14,637 nt of DNA. It comes from AM-0621 sp964386705. GTDB taxonomy: Bacteria; Planctomycetota; Planctomycetia; Planctomycetales; Planctomycetaceae. Each line of letters opens with the position of its first letter. The stretch's first letter is position 1. The translations under genes and the position numbers were made by a program. The notes below the pieces were generated by a model that was not told the origin of the DNA, made no database searches, and saw nothing but the letters and a program-made list of their open reading frames with translations. Positions 5,832 to 13,229 of the stretch are shown in pieces. The stretch lies in NCBI GenBank assembly GCA_964386705.1, contig CAYLTY010000220.1, positions 1 through 14,637 of the forward strand. The letters are read 5' to 3'.

Positions 5832-8036
5832 GTGCTCCCTGAGCCTGAAAATGCAGCGGCGAAAGTTCAAAGCGACTCTCTCAGAAAATTCGCCATCTCA
5901 GTGCTGGTCCTAGCCACACTTATTCTGACGGTCTTCGGCCGCACGCTGACTCACCAGTTGCTGACATGGGATGATGATATCCACATCACCGCGAACCCAG
6001 CCTTCAATCCGCTCACCTGGCACAGCCTGTCTAAGTTTTGGCAAGCCCCTTACGAGAACTTGTACATACCCGTCTCATACAGCTTATTTGCCGCCGAAGT
6101 CGCGTTCACTGACCTGCTGTTTTCTCGCGACGCCAACGGCGCAATCGAGTCCACGCCGATCTTCCGGGTCGCCAGCCTCAGCCTGCACTGGTTGAACTGC
6201 GTGTTGGTGTTCGTACTGATGAAGCGCGTCGGCGTGAGGTGGGGAAGCGCGCTCGCGGGAGCGATAGTGTTCGCCGTACATCCACTGCAGGTTGAGAGCG
6301 TTGCCTGGACGAGCGAAACCCGAGGCCTGTTGGCGACAAGCCTCGGGCTGACCGCCCTTTGGTGTCACTTGAGATCGCAGGAGCCCACCGCTCGCAAGCT
6401 CAATTGGTCAGCGGGTGCATTGATCGCCCTGTTACTGGCGCTGCTCTCGAAACCGTCAATCGCCGCGATTGCACTGATGGCGGTGTGCTATGACCTCATC
6501 TGGCTGCGACGTTCGTGGAAGCAGGCAGCAGTCACGATGGCTCTCTTCGGGATTGCGACGCTGGCAATCGCTGTGGTCACTCGCACGCTCCAGCCCTCGG
6601 GTGAGAGCACAACCGCCGTCCCGCTCTGGTTCCGTCCCGCCATCGCACTTGATTCCTTGGGATGGTACCTCGTGAAGTTCTGCTGGCCGCTGAATCTCAG
6701 CATGGACTATGGCCGCAGCCCGCGATCCCTGTGGCAAAACGGTTTGGACTATGGACTGATGGCTATTCCCCTGATGCTGCTTCCGGGCCTGTGGTGGATC
6801 AAGGCGGAGCGGCGTATCTGGATGGCAGCTCTCTGGTTCGTCGCGGGACTGGCACCCGTACTGGGTATTGTGTCTTTCGGCTTTCAGGAGATCTCGACGG
6901 TCGCTGACCGGTACATCTACGTTGCCATGCTGGGACCAGCTCTGGCAGCGGCAGTTGTCTGGGACCGATGGAACTCGTTGAACTTTCGCCGTGCGTTCAC
7001 CTTCGGACTGGCAGTACTTTCGCTGATCGCGTGGAACGCGGCTGGGATCTGGCGAGACAGCGCGACTCTGTATGCTCAAGCGTTGGAAGTGAATCCTCAC
7101 AGCTGGATCGCACTGCACAATCAAGCCAGTCTCTTCGCGAAGTCTGGTGACTACCCCCGTGCGATCCGTCAGCTTCGCCATGTGCTGCAGTTGAGGCCGC
7201 GATATCCGCAAGCGTGGTTGAACCTCGCAGTCTGCCTGAGAGCCAACGGCCAAACTGCGGACGCGATTGATGCACTTCGGCAGGGAGCAGCAATTGAACC
7301 TGACAACGTCGACATTCACCTGGCGCTGGCTCAAAACCTGGCGAACGGCGATCAAGCAGCGGCCGACGCTGCATTCGACCGATCGTTAGAATTAGCTCCA
7401 AAGAGCCCTCAAGTTCTCACTGAAGTCGGCGAATGGTACGCCAGAACGAATCGTTCGCGGACAGCATTCGAGTTGTTCGCGCGAGCCGCACGAGCGGATC
7501 CTACCTATTGGCAAGCAAAGATGAACCTTGCATTGCAGCTTCAAAATCGCGGCCAACACGACGAGGCCCTTGATGGAATCGAGACTCTGCTGACGGACCA
7601 TCCACAACGTCCAGAGATCCGATTCCAGTATGGTTTGATGCTCGCTCGTGTCGGCCGACTCAAAGAGTCCGTTTCCGCCTTGTGCGAAGCTCGTGCTCTG
7701 GCAGTGCGGCACAAAAATTCCACTTTGCAAGCGGCAGTGACCAGGGAGTTGGTTGTCGCTCACAATTCGCAAGGCAACTCGGCCCTGGAGCAGCAGCAAT
7801 GGACTGAAGCAGAAAGTGCGTTTCAAGCAGCACTGGAGCTCGACCCGACGTTCGCTGCGGGATACTTCAATCTCGGACGGGCGCTCGCAGCACACGGCGA
7901 GTTCCCCCGAGCGAAGCAGGCGTTCGAGCAAACGCTGGCGCTGGTGCCCCCCGACTCGCCCGCAGTCAGCGATATTAAAGAACAACTCTCGGCACTGCGT
8001 TCCCGAACAGTTCGGGACTCGCCGCCGCCCAGATAG
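5832..8036 (+). CDS. TMTC-like GT-C glycosyltransferase with C-terminal TPR repeats
   Basis: With start GTG 5832 the protein has 734 residues. The first 420 are a multi-pass membrane domain resembling the PMT/TMTC (GT-C) family: first helix at about 20-35, then LTWDDDIHI with Asp47-49 on the first outer loop (the acidic GT-C catalytic position), FAVHPLQVESVAW (His150, Glu155), LSKPSIAAIALMAVCYDLIW, YLVKFCWPLNLSMDY and STVADRYIYVAMLGPALA, all in the order known from TMTC proteins. About eight TPR units follow (about 421-725). Eukaryotic TMTC proteins O-mannosylate secreted proteins; by analogy this may glycosylate exported proteins using a lipid-linked sugar, but donor and acceptor are unknown. 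The start is uncertain: an in-frame ATG at 5670 would add 54 residues but overlap the divergent TPR gene by 98 bases, and neither start has a clear ribosome binding site. It is followed by the SGNH gene after 21 bases. Confidence 0.85.
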   Translation: MLPEPENAAAKVQSDSLRKFAISVLVLATLILTVFGRTLTHQLLTWDDDIHITANPAFNPLTWHSLSKFWQAPYENLYIPVSYSLFAAEVAFTDLLFSRDANGAIESTPIFRVASLSLHWLNCVLVFVLMKRVGVRWGSALAGAIVFAVHPLQVESVAWTSETRGLLATSLGLTALWCHLRSQEPTARKLNWSAGALIALLLALLSKPSIAAIALMAVCYDLIWLRRSWKQAAVTMALFGIATLAIAVVTRTLQPSGESTTAVPLWFRPAIALDSLGWYLVKFCWPLNLSMDYGRSPRSLWQNGLDYGLMAIPLMLLPGLWWIKAERRIWMAALWFVAGLAPVLGIVSFGFQEISTVADRYIYVAMLGPALAAAVVWDRWNSLNFRRAFTFGLAVLSLIAWNAAGIWRDSATLYAQALEVNPHSWIALHNQASLFAKSGDYPRAIRQLRHVLQLRPRYPQAWLNLAVCLRANGQTADAIDALRQGAAIEPDNVDIHLALAQNLANGDQAAADAAFDRSLELAPKSPQVLTEVGEWYARTNRSRTAFELFARAARADPTYWQAKMNLALQLQNRGQHDEALDGIETLLTDHPQRPEIRFQYGLMLARVGRLKESVSALCEARALAVRHKNSTLQAAVTRELVVAHNSQGNSALEQQQWTEAESAFQAALELDPTFAAGYFNLGRALAAHGEFPRAKQAFEQTLALVPPDSPAVSDIKEQLSALRSRTVRDSPPPR

Positions 8037-8057
8037 AACTTCACGCAGCACAATCGA

Positions 8058-9293
8058 ATGACACTCGCGCTCAACAACATCACTCCCGAACCATCACTCG
8101 CAGCAATCACAAACAACCTCGCCAGCGAATCCGCACCGTCGACAGCGCCAGCGTCCACTTGCAAAACGCCGCGGCCATGGTGGTTCAAGCTCGGAGCGTT
8201 GCTGACTGGCCTGCTGGTGGGGATGATCATCGCCGAGGTCATTGTGCGAGCGTGGGCCATCGAACCCGCTCGATTCGTCACCAAGCGGCAACTGGTCAAG
8301 AACAATGAAACATCGCCTCTGTTCTATCACTGCTATACTGACAACCCCTCAAGCGAGCTTTCGCTGACTCCAGATGTCACTCAGGGTTCCTGGCTGCTGC
8401 AGGAATACACCTTCGAAGCCCGGGAGCTACCGCTCTCCCGACTGTCTGAAACCCCTTGGTGCGTCGAGTATCGGCACTCGTCGAAGGGCATTCGCGATCG
8501 CGAATACCCGCCTCGCCAACCTGACGATCGTGAGCGCCTCGCCATCGTTGGAGACTCATTCGTGTTCGGCGAAGGCGTTCCTGAGCCGCTCAGTCTGCCC
8601 CGCCAGTTGGAGCGGCAGCTCAAACACTCGATGGATTGCGTTAACGGCGGTCAGGTGGGATCCAACGCCGAGCAACAACAGGGCATCATGGATGCGCTGA
8701 TTCAGCATGCTGAGTGCCGGCGCGTGATCTGGGTTTTGATCCCCAACGATGTGACTCTGACTCCAGCGCTCGCTCGCCAGCAGAAATACATCAACGATTT
8801 CGTCCTGCTGCGTGATCGCTACCTCGAGCAGGAGCGACAACGCGGCTGGCTGCTCGGTCGACCTCGTTTGCTGGATCTCGCGGCAACGCCCTTTGAACTG
8901 GCACGCATTCGACAGGACACGCTCAACTGGTATCTGTCCTGTTACAGCCCGAACGAGAACGGCTACAACTTGCACCAGCTCAAGCTGCAGATGATTGCGG
9001 CAGCTCAACGAACCGACGCTCGCGTTGTTCTGGTCATTTATCCATTGCTGGAGAGCCTGGAGCAGCAATATCCGCTGCAACCCGTTCACGATGTGCTCCT
9101 AAAGATGGCTGGCGAGGCGTCACTGCCAGCGCTGGATCTCGCGCCCACGTTTACTGGCCAATCCACATCGAAGCTCTGGGTCGATGCAACGGACCATCAC
9201 CCGAATGGCACAGCCCACCGCATGGCGGCAGAGGCGATCCTCAAGTGGTTGCGACAAGCTCAGCCCGATTTCGTTATGGAGCAAGCACTGTGA
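8058..9293 (+). CDS. Membrane-anchored SGNH/GDSL-like hydrolase
   Basis: A 411-residue protein with a polar N-terminal tail, one transmembrane segment at about 42-67 (WWFKLGALLTGLLVGMIIAEVIV) and an outward-facing SGNH domain. Block I is IVGDSFVFGEG with nucleophile Ser167; block II is probably GGQVGSN; LIPNDVT looks like block III with its Asn; block V is TDHHPNGTAHRMAAEAI with Asp379 and His381 as likely catalytic pair. Members of this superfamily are esterases or acyltransferases, including enzymes adding or removing acetyl groups on exported polysaccharide. Placed 21 bases after the GT-C gene and overlapping the next gene by four bases, it is almost certainly in one operon with both. I infer action on a glycan or lipid outside the cytoplasm; the substrate cannot be named. 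The ATG start has no strong ribosome binding site, consistent with reading through from the upstream gene. Confidence 0.85.
   Translation: MTLALNNITPEPSLAAITNNLASESAPSTAPASTCKTPRPWWFKLGALLTGLLVGMIIAEVIVRAWAIEPARFVTKRQLVKNNETSPLFYHCYTDNPSSELSLTPDVTQGSWLLQEYTFEARELPLSRLSETPWCVEYRHSSKGIRDREYPPRQPDDRERLAIVGDSFVFGEGVPEPLSLPRQLERQLKHSMDCVNGGQVGSNAEQQQGIMDALIQHAECRRVIWVLIPNDVTLTPALARQQKYINDFVLLRDRYLEQERQRGWLLGRPRLLDLAATPFELARIRQDTLNWYLSCYSPNENGYNLHQLKLQMIAAAQRTDARVVLVIYPLLESLEQQYPLQPVHDVLLKMAGEASLPALDLAPTFTGQSTSKLWVDATDHHPNGTAHRMAAEAILKWLRQAQPDFVMEQAL
9278..9281 (+). promoter_or_regulatory. Ribosome binding site deciding the propeller lipoprotein start
   Basis: GGAG eight bases before GTG 9290, inside the end of the SGNH gene. 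It supports the GTG that overlaps the SGNH stop codon (GTGA, 9290-9293) over the in-frame GTG at 9245. Confidence 0.65.
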
Positions 9294-11140
9294 GCACTCC
9301 ACTCGAATCTGCTTGTCGCTCGCACGGCAGTGGCGGGTATCGAATCGCCATGTGCATCTGCGGCTGGCTGGCCAGCGGATTGATTGGTTGCAGTACAGCC
9401 GACGCGCCGCCGAGTGCAGCAACGGCCACTTTGCCGAGTGCACCTCAAAGCCTGCTTTCTCAACCTGATCCAGTTGACGATCAACCCATACGTCGCCCTT
9501 TTCGTTTTGAACTGATCAAGAACAGCGGCCTGGATTTCACCTACTACGGCAACCCCAGCCCCAAGCACTACATGACCGAGCAGAACGGCGGCGGTGTCGC
9601 CCTGTTTGACTACGACCAGGACGGCTGGTGCGACGCGTTTCTCACGAATGGGTCCGACTTCACGCATCCGGCCGAGAACAAGGAAGCCGTTCATCAGCTC
9701 GCACGCAATGTCAGCTCGGCAGGCGGCATCCGGTTCGAGAACGTCTCGCGACCCAGCCAACTTGCTGTGAGCGGCTTCGGAATGGGAGTCGCCGCAGGTG
9801 ACTTCGACAACGACGGATTTCCCGATCTCTGCATCTGCTACTACGGCCGGGTCGAGCTTTGGCACAATGCGGGAGACGGCACCTTTCATCACGTCAGCAG
9901 CTCTGCGGGCATCGCGGATGCATCTTGGTCCGCCGGTGCAGCATTCGCGGATCTGGACGACGACGGTGATCTCGATATGTACGTCACCAACTACGTCGAT
10001 TATGCGTCCACCGACCCGCCCTGCTTCACTGAGCACCGGCCCCCGGTGATGATCTCCTGCGGACCGATCGGGCGAATCGCCCAGCACGATACGCTGTGGG
10101 AGAACCGCAGCGATGGCACATTTCTCAATGTCAGCGAGCCGGCGGGCATTCGAGCCGTCGAGCCGGGCAAGGGCCTCGCCGTGGAAATCGTCGACCTGAA
10201 TGGAGACCGGCGGCTCGATGTTTACGTAGCCAACGACACCAGTCCTAATTTTCTATTTCTGAATGAAGGCGGGCTACGTTTTTCTGAGCAAGGTGTCGTC
10301 AGCGGCGTAGCTGTTGGCGCTGATGGCGGTGCTGAATCCTCAATGGGCATCGCCTGCGCTGACTTCGACGGCAACGGCTGGTTCGACCTGTTCGTCACTA
10401 ACTTTGAAAACTCGTTGAAGGACTACTACGACCATGTCGCCCCGACGGCGTTCGTCCATCGCAGCGGAGCGATGGGCCTCGATACGACGTCGCGACCGTT
10501 ATTAAGTTTCGGGACAATCGGTGCCGACTTCGACCTGGACCAGTGGCCGGATCTGTTCGTCGCCAATGGCCATATCTGGGATCTGACCTCTTTGGGTTTT
10601 GGTCATCAGTATGCAATGCCTCAACAGTTATTCTGGAACGATCAGGGTCGACGGTTTCATGACGTGTCCCGCGCGGCGGGTGATTACTTCGAAGACAAGT
10701 GGCTCGGTCGAGCTGCAGCAACCAGCGACTTCGATCACGACGGACTGCCGGACCTGCTGGTGACCCATCTGATCCGTCCTGCGACGGTTGTTCATAACGC
10801 CAGCGAGCGTCGCGGCAGTAGCGTGCGGCTCAGGCTGATTGGGCGATCAGCAGCGCGAATGCCGCTGGGGATCAGCTTGAGCTACCGCTGTGGCGACAAG
10901 ACAGCCACCACACACATTCCATCAGGTGGCAGCTTTGCCGCCAGCCACGATCCTCATTGCCTGTTGTCCGTTGGCCAGTCGCAAGTGATTGATGAACTCA
11001 TCGTGCACTGGTCGAGCCATCATTCCGAGGTTTGGCGCGGTCTCAACGCCACTCGAGAACTGACGTTGCTTGAACGCACTGGTGAAAAGTGGTCGCCGCC
11101 GGAAACAAACGACGCAGCCTCAAGTCGTGCGAAAGACTGA
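9290..11140 (+). CDS. CRTAC1-type FG-GAP/VCBS beta-propeller lipoprotein with UnbV-like C-terminus
   Basis: From GTG 9290 the protein has 616 residues. The N-terminus carries a hydrophobic segment ending in the lipobox LIGC (Cys34), so the protein is exported and lipid-anchored. Seven calcium-binding loops of the D-x-D-x-D-G-x-x-D type begin at Asp107, 171, 221, 302, 358, 413 and 480, as in a seven-bladed integrin-alpha-like propeller. Two are degenerate: VDLNGDRRLD (302) and ADFDLDQWPD (413, Gln instead of Gly). The last 110 residues (MPLGISLSYRCG to VIDELIVHWSSHHSEVW) resemble the ASPIC/UnbV domain that usually closes CRTAC1 family proteins. Such proteins are thought to bind calcium and ligands at the surface; no enzymatic activity is established. 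The four-base overlap with the SGNH gene indicates translational coupling. Family is clear, function is not. Confidence 0.92.
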   Translation: MSTPLESACRSHGSGGYRIAMCICGWLASGLIGCSTADAPPSAATATLPSAPQSLLSQPDPVDDQPIRRPFRFELIKNSGLDFTYYGNPSPKHYMTEQNGGGVALFDYDQDGWCDAFLTNGSDFTHPAENKEAVHQLARNVSSAGGIRFENVSRPSQLAVSGFGMGVAAGDFDNDGFPDLCICYYGRVELWHNAGDGTFHHVSSSAGIADASWSAGAAFADLDDDGDLDMYVTNYVDYASTDPPCFTEHRPPVMISCGPIGRIAQHDTLWENRSDGTFLNVSEPAGIRAVEPGKGLAVEIVDLNGDRRLDVYVANDTSPNFLFLNEGGLRFSEQGVVSGVAVGADGGAESSMGIACADFDGNGWFDLFVTNFENSLKDYYDHVAPTAFVHRSGAMGLDTTSRPLLSFGTIGADFDLDQWPDLFVANGHIWDLTSLGFGHQYAMPQQLFWNDQGRRFHDVSRAAGDYFEDKWLGRAAATSDFDHDGLPDLLVTHLIRPATVVHNASERRGSSVRLRLIGRSAARMPLGISLSYRCGDKTATTHIPSGGSFAASHDPHCLLSVGQSQVIDELIVHWSSHHSEVWRGLNATRELTLLERTGEKWSPPETNDAASSRAKD

Positions 11141-11279
11141 TCGACAAACCGAATTTGAAAGTAAGAACCCGAGCGCCCACACCGTTCGCTTACCCGTAGA
11201 CTTCTTGGACTGCAAAGGTGTTTTTCAGCCTCTCTGTGCGGGCTGCATCGCAGTGTGAGAATCGCGTTGGGATTTACCG

Positions 11280-12410
11280 GTGAGAACAAGTTCTGAGTCG
11301 CCCGATCTAACTCCCTGCTTTCAAACCGCTGAGGATCGCTGGCAGGCAGTCGCTGGACGCGATCAACACGCTGACGCCAGCTTTGTGTACGCGGTCAAGA
11401 CGACGGGGATCTACTGCCGCCCCTCGTGTGCGGCCAAACTGGCAAAGCGTGAAAACGTACGGTTCTTCAACACACCGTCAGACGCGGAGCGAGCCGGGTT
11501 CCGCGCCTGCAAACGCTGCCATCCGAAAGACCGTTCGCTGAGTGAGTTACATCAAGACGCCGTCGCACGTGCGTGTCGTCTGCTGGAAACTGCGGATGAA
11601 ACCCTTGGACTGGATGAGTTGGCTGACGCGGTTTCGCTCAGTCCTTCGCATCTACATCGCGTCTTCAAAGCCGCTACGGGATTAACTCCAAAGCAATATG
11701 CGACAGCGCATCGCGCTCAGCGCCTGAGGGATCAGATCGGTGGAAACACGACCATAACAACGTCGGCGCTCAATGCAGGCTTTCGTTCGCAGAGTCGTCT
11801 TTATGAAACATCCACCAGGACGCTCGGCATGACTCCAACCCAAGTGCGCCGGAAAGGAAAGAACGCTGTGATTCGATTCGCGATTGGTGAGTGTTCGCTG
11901 GGATCGATCTTGGTGGCGGCTTCTGAAGTCGGCATCTGCGCGATCTCATTAGGTGACGATCCGGCGGTTCTTGTCACAGAACTAGAAGACCGCTTCTCGC
12001 AGGCCGAACTGATCGGCGGCGATGCCAGCTTCGAAACTCACGTCGCTCAAGCTATCGCTCTGATTGAACTGCCAGCAACCGGGCTCAAACTGCCACTCGA
12101 CATTCAGGGCACGGCCTTCCAGCAACGCGTGTGGAAACTGCTGACCCGGATTCCTTGCGGGCAGACCACCACCTACACGGAACTTGCAGAGCAACTCGGC
12201 AAACCTGAAGCCGTGCGAGCTGTTGCCAGTGCGTGTGCAGCGAACCAGATCGCCATCGCAATCCCCTGCCATCGTGTCGTACGCCGGGACGGCTCGCTGG
12301 CCGGCTACCGCTGGGGAGTTGAGCGCAAGGCCGCTCTGCTGCAGCTTGAGCAGCAGGCTGATGAGGCAGTTAGGTCTCCTAAAGGTTCGCGCAGAAAACC
12401 TTTGAAATAA
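11280..12410 (+). CDS. ada: Bifunctional Ada: methylphosphotriester sensor/AraC-type activator and O6-methylguanine-DNA methyltransferase
   Basis: The 376-residue protein has all three Ada parts in order. The N-terminal zinc domain holds Cys46, Cys50, Cys77 and Cys80 with the same spacing as E. coli Cys38/42/69/72; Cys46 (GIYCRPSC) takes the methyl group from DNA phosphotriesters. An AraC-type double helix-turn-helix follows (about 95-190, LDELADAVSLSPSHLHRVFK and TSALNAGFRSQSRLYE). The methyltransferase domain ends with IPCHRVVRRDGSLAGYRWG, Cys330 being the acceptor for O6-methylguanine repair. In E. coli methylated Ada activates ada, alkB and alkA; no alkA or alkB is seen here. The start is GTG 11280, with only a weak GGGA before it, and the domain begins at the usual distance. 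No canonical Ada box was found in the 139-base upstream gap. Identification is firm. Confidence 0.96.
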   Translation: MRTSSESPDLTPCFQTAEDRWQAVAGRDQHADASFVYAVKTTGIYCRPSCAAKLAKRENVRFFNTPSDAERAGFRACKRCHPKDRSLSELHQDAVARACRLLETADETLGLDELADAVSLSPSHLHRVFKAATGLTPKQYATAHRAQRLRDQIGGNTTITTSALNAGFRSQSRLYETSTRTLGMTPTQVRRKGKNAVIRFAIGECSLGSILVAASEVGICAISLGDDPAVLVTELEDRFSQAELIGGDASFETHVAQAIALIELPATGLKLPLDIQGTAFQQRVWKLLTRIPCGQTTTYTELAEQLGKPEAVRAVASACAANQIAIAIPCHRVVRRDGSLAGYRWGVERKAALLQLEQQADEAVRSPKGSRRKPLK

Positions 12411-12463
12411 GGCCTTCGAATCCCTCGCCGACCAGCTACTTGCCGCAATTGCAGCCGGCGTAT

Positions 12464-12469
12464 GAGGTG
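12464..12469 (+). promoter_or_regulatory. Candidate ribosome binding site of the leader ORF
   Basis: GAGGTG, eight bases before ATG 12478. It is among the best Shine-Dalgarno matches in the window, which is the main reason to take the short ORF seriously. Confidence 0.4.
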
Positions 12470-12477
12470 CGACTTTC

Positions 12478-12549
12478 ATGGAGCCTCTTAGCTTCGTACG
12501 AGGAGAAACTCGCTGGGAGCACAACCTGCAGGACATTGATTCGGGCTGA
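12478..12549 (+). CDS. Possible 23-codon leader ORF before the DinB-like gene
   Basis: ATG 12478 to TGA 12547-12549 encodes 23 residues starting MEPLSFVRGE. GAGGTG stands eight bases upstream. The stop codon overlaps the TGAGGAGG ribosome binding site (12547-12554) of the DinB-like gene, an arrangement typical of translational coupling or leader control. The peptide itself matches nothing I recognise, has no membrane segment and no run of one amino acid that would suggest attenuation. It could be a chance ORF; length gives no statistical support. Confidence 0.3.
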   Translation: MEPLSFVRGETRWEHNLQDIDSG

Positions 12550-12554
12550 GGAGG
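12547..12554 (+). promoter_or_regulatory. Ribosome binding site of the DinB-like gene
   Basis: TGAGGAGG, six bases before GTG 12561, a near-perfect Shine-Dalgarno sequence that justifies the GTG start. Confidence 0.8.
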
Positions 12555-12560
12555 CGAATT

Positions 12561-13049
12561 GTGACGACTGTTGAATCGCCAAATGCAGTGGTCGATCAGC
12601 TTCTCGGAGTTCTCGACGAAGCGTTCGAGCACCCGCAGAAGCCGTTTACGTACTTCACCGACCCGGAGCCTGACTCGGGCTATTTCGGAACGCTGGCGAA
12701 GCTGGATGCCGCTGTCGCCGCGCGGCAGGTGGCTAACACATCAATCGCTGCGCAGGTCAAGCATGTCACGTTCGCCATGCATGCGACCGCAGGCTTTATC
12801 CGCGGCAACATGGAGCAGCCGGGATTAGAGCGTTGGCAGAAGAGCTGGCAGGTTTCCGTACTCGACGAAACGGGCTGGAAACAGCTGCAGGTAGAACTTC
12901 GAACGGCTTACGACGACTTGCGCCGCGCGATCAAGTCACACAATTCGTCCGAGGCCCTGCAGGTCGGAGGAGCAATCGCGGCAGTGACGCATATGGCCTA
13001 TCACCTCGGCGCCATCAAGCAAAAGATCGCAATCCTGAAGCAAGCGTAG
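12561..13049 (+). CDS. DinB-superfamily four-helix protein, putative metal-binding
   Basis: The 162-residue protein begins at GTG 12561 behind a strong ribosome binding site. Its helical pattern and three histidines, His68 in QVKHVTFAMH and His144/His148 in THMAYHLGAIKQ, match the DinB/YfiT-like fold, in which such a His triad binds a divalent metal (often Zn or Ni). Length is typical (150-175). Members include bacillithiol- and mycothiol-dependent transferases and proteins induced by DNA damage, but most have no known reaction, and this one's substrate cannot be read from sequence. It lies 150 bases after ada, so a link to alkylation or thiol stress is possible though not proven. Despite the name it is unrelated to the E. 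coli polymerase DinB. Confidence 0.75.
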   Translation: MTTVESPNAVVDQLLGVLDEAFEHPQKPFTYFTDPEPDSGYFGTLAKLDAAVAARQVANTSIAAQVKHVTFAMHATAGFIRGNMEQPGLERWQKSWQVSVLDETGWKQLQVELRTAYDDLRRAIKSHNSSEALQVGGAIAAVTHMAYHLGAIKQKIAILKQA

Positions 13050-13088
13050 GCAGGCGTCTGGGCCGGAGAGCGTGCGGAGTCGCGCCAA

Positions 13089-13117
13089 GTGAAAATTCGA
13101 TGTGAAACGCGTTTGGC
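13089..13117. promoter_or_regulatory. Possible operator before phoH2: palindrome with direct repeats
   Basis: The 180-base gap before phoH2 contains the 10-base perfect palindrome AAACGCGTTT (13105-13114), a direct repeat GTGAAA (13089-13094 and 13102-13107) and an inverted pair GCCAA (13084-13088)/TTGGC (13113-13117). This concentration suggests a protein-binding site, but no regulator is known. A weak sigma-70-like pair TTGACC (13143-13148) and TAGCGT (13167-13172), 18 bases apart, lies downstream and is not convincing alone. Confidence 0.25.
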
Positions 13118-13217
13118 ACGGAAACCGCTCTCGACAGCGACATTGACCGATTGCCGATAACGGGGGTAGCGTCCCGGCGTTGGCGAATCAGGCCGGTTCG
13201 TTCTCTGTCATTCACTC

Positions 13218-13224
13218 AGGGAGG
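13218..13224 (+). promoter_or_regulatory. Ribosome binding site of phoH2
   Basis: AGGGAGG, five bases before ATG 13230; fixes the start. Confidence 0.8.
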
Positions 13225-13229
13225 ATGCG

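Noticed and set aside
6456..7355. Minus-strand 299-residue frame
   Set aside because: Antisense to the GT-C/TPR gene, whose motifs are unmistakable; composition rich in Arg, Gln and Ser as expected of a shadow frame.
9260..10087. Minus-strand 275-residue frame
   Set aside because: Antisense to the propeller gene; its Val/Ile/Asp repeats only mirror the D-x-D-x-D-G codons.
11141..11279. Ada box or promoter before ada
   Set aside because: TTGAAA (11155-11160) has no -10 partner at a proper distance, and no Ada-box-like sequence was found.
12406..12465. Short open frame after ada reading like a helical C-terminus (AFESLADQLLAAIAAGV)
   Set aside because: No start codon and only about 19 codons; could be a gene remnant but chance is as likely.
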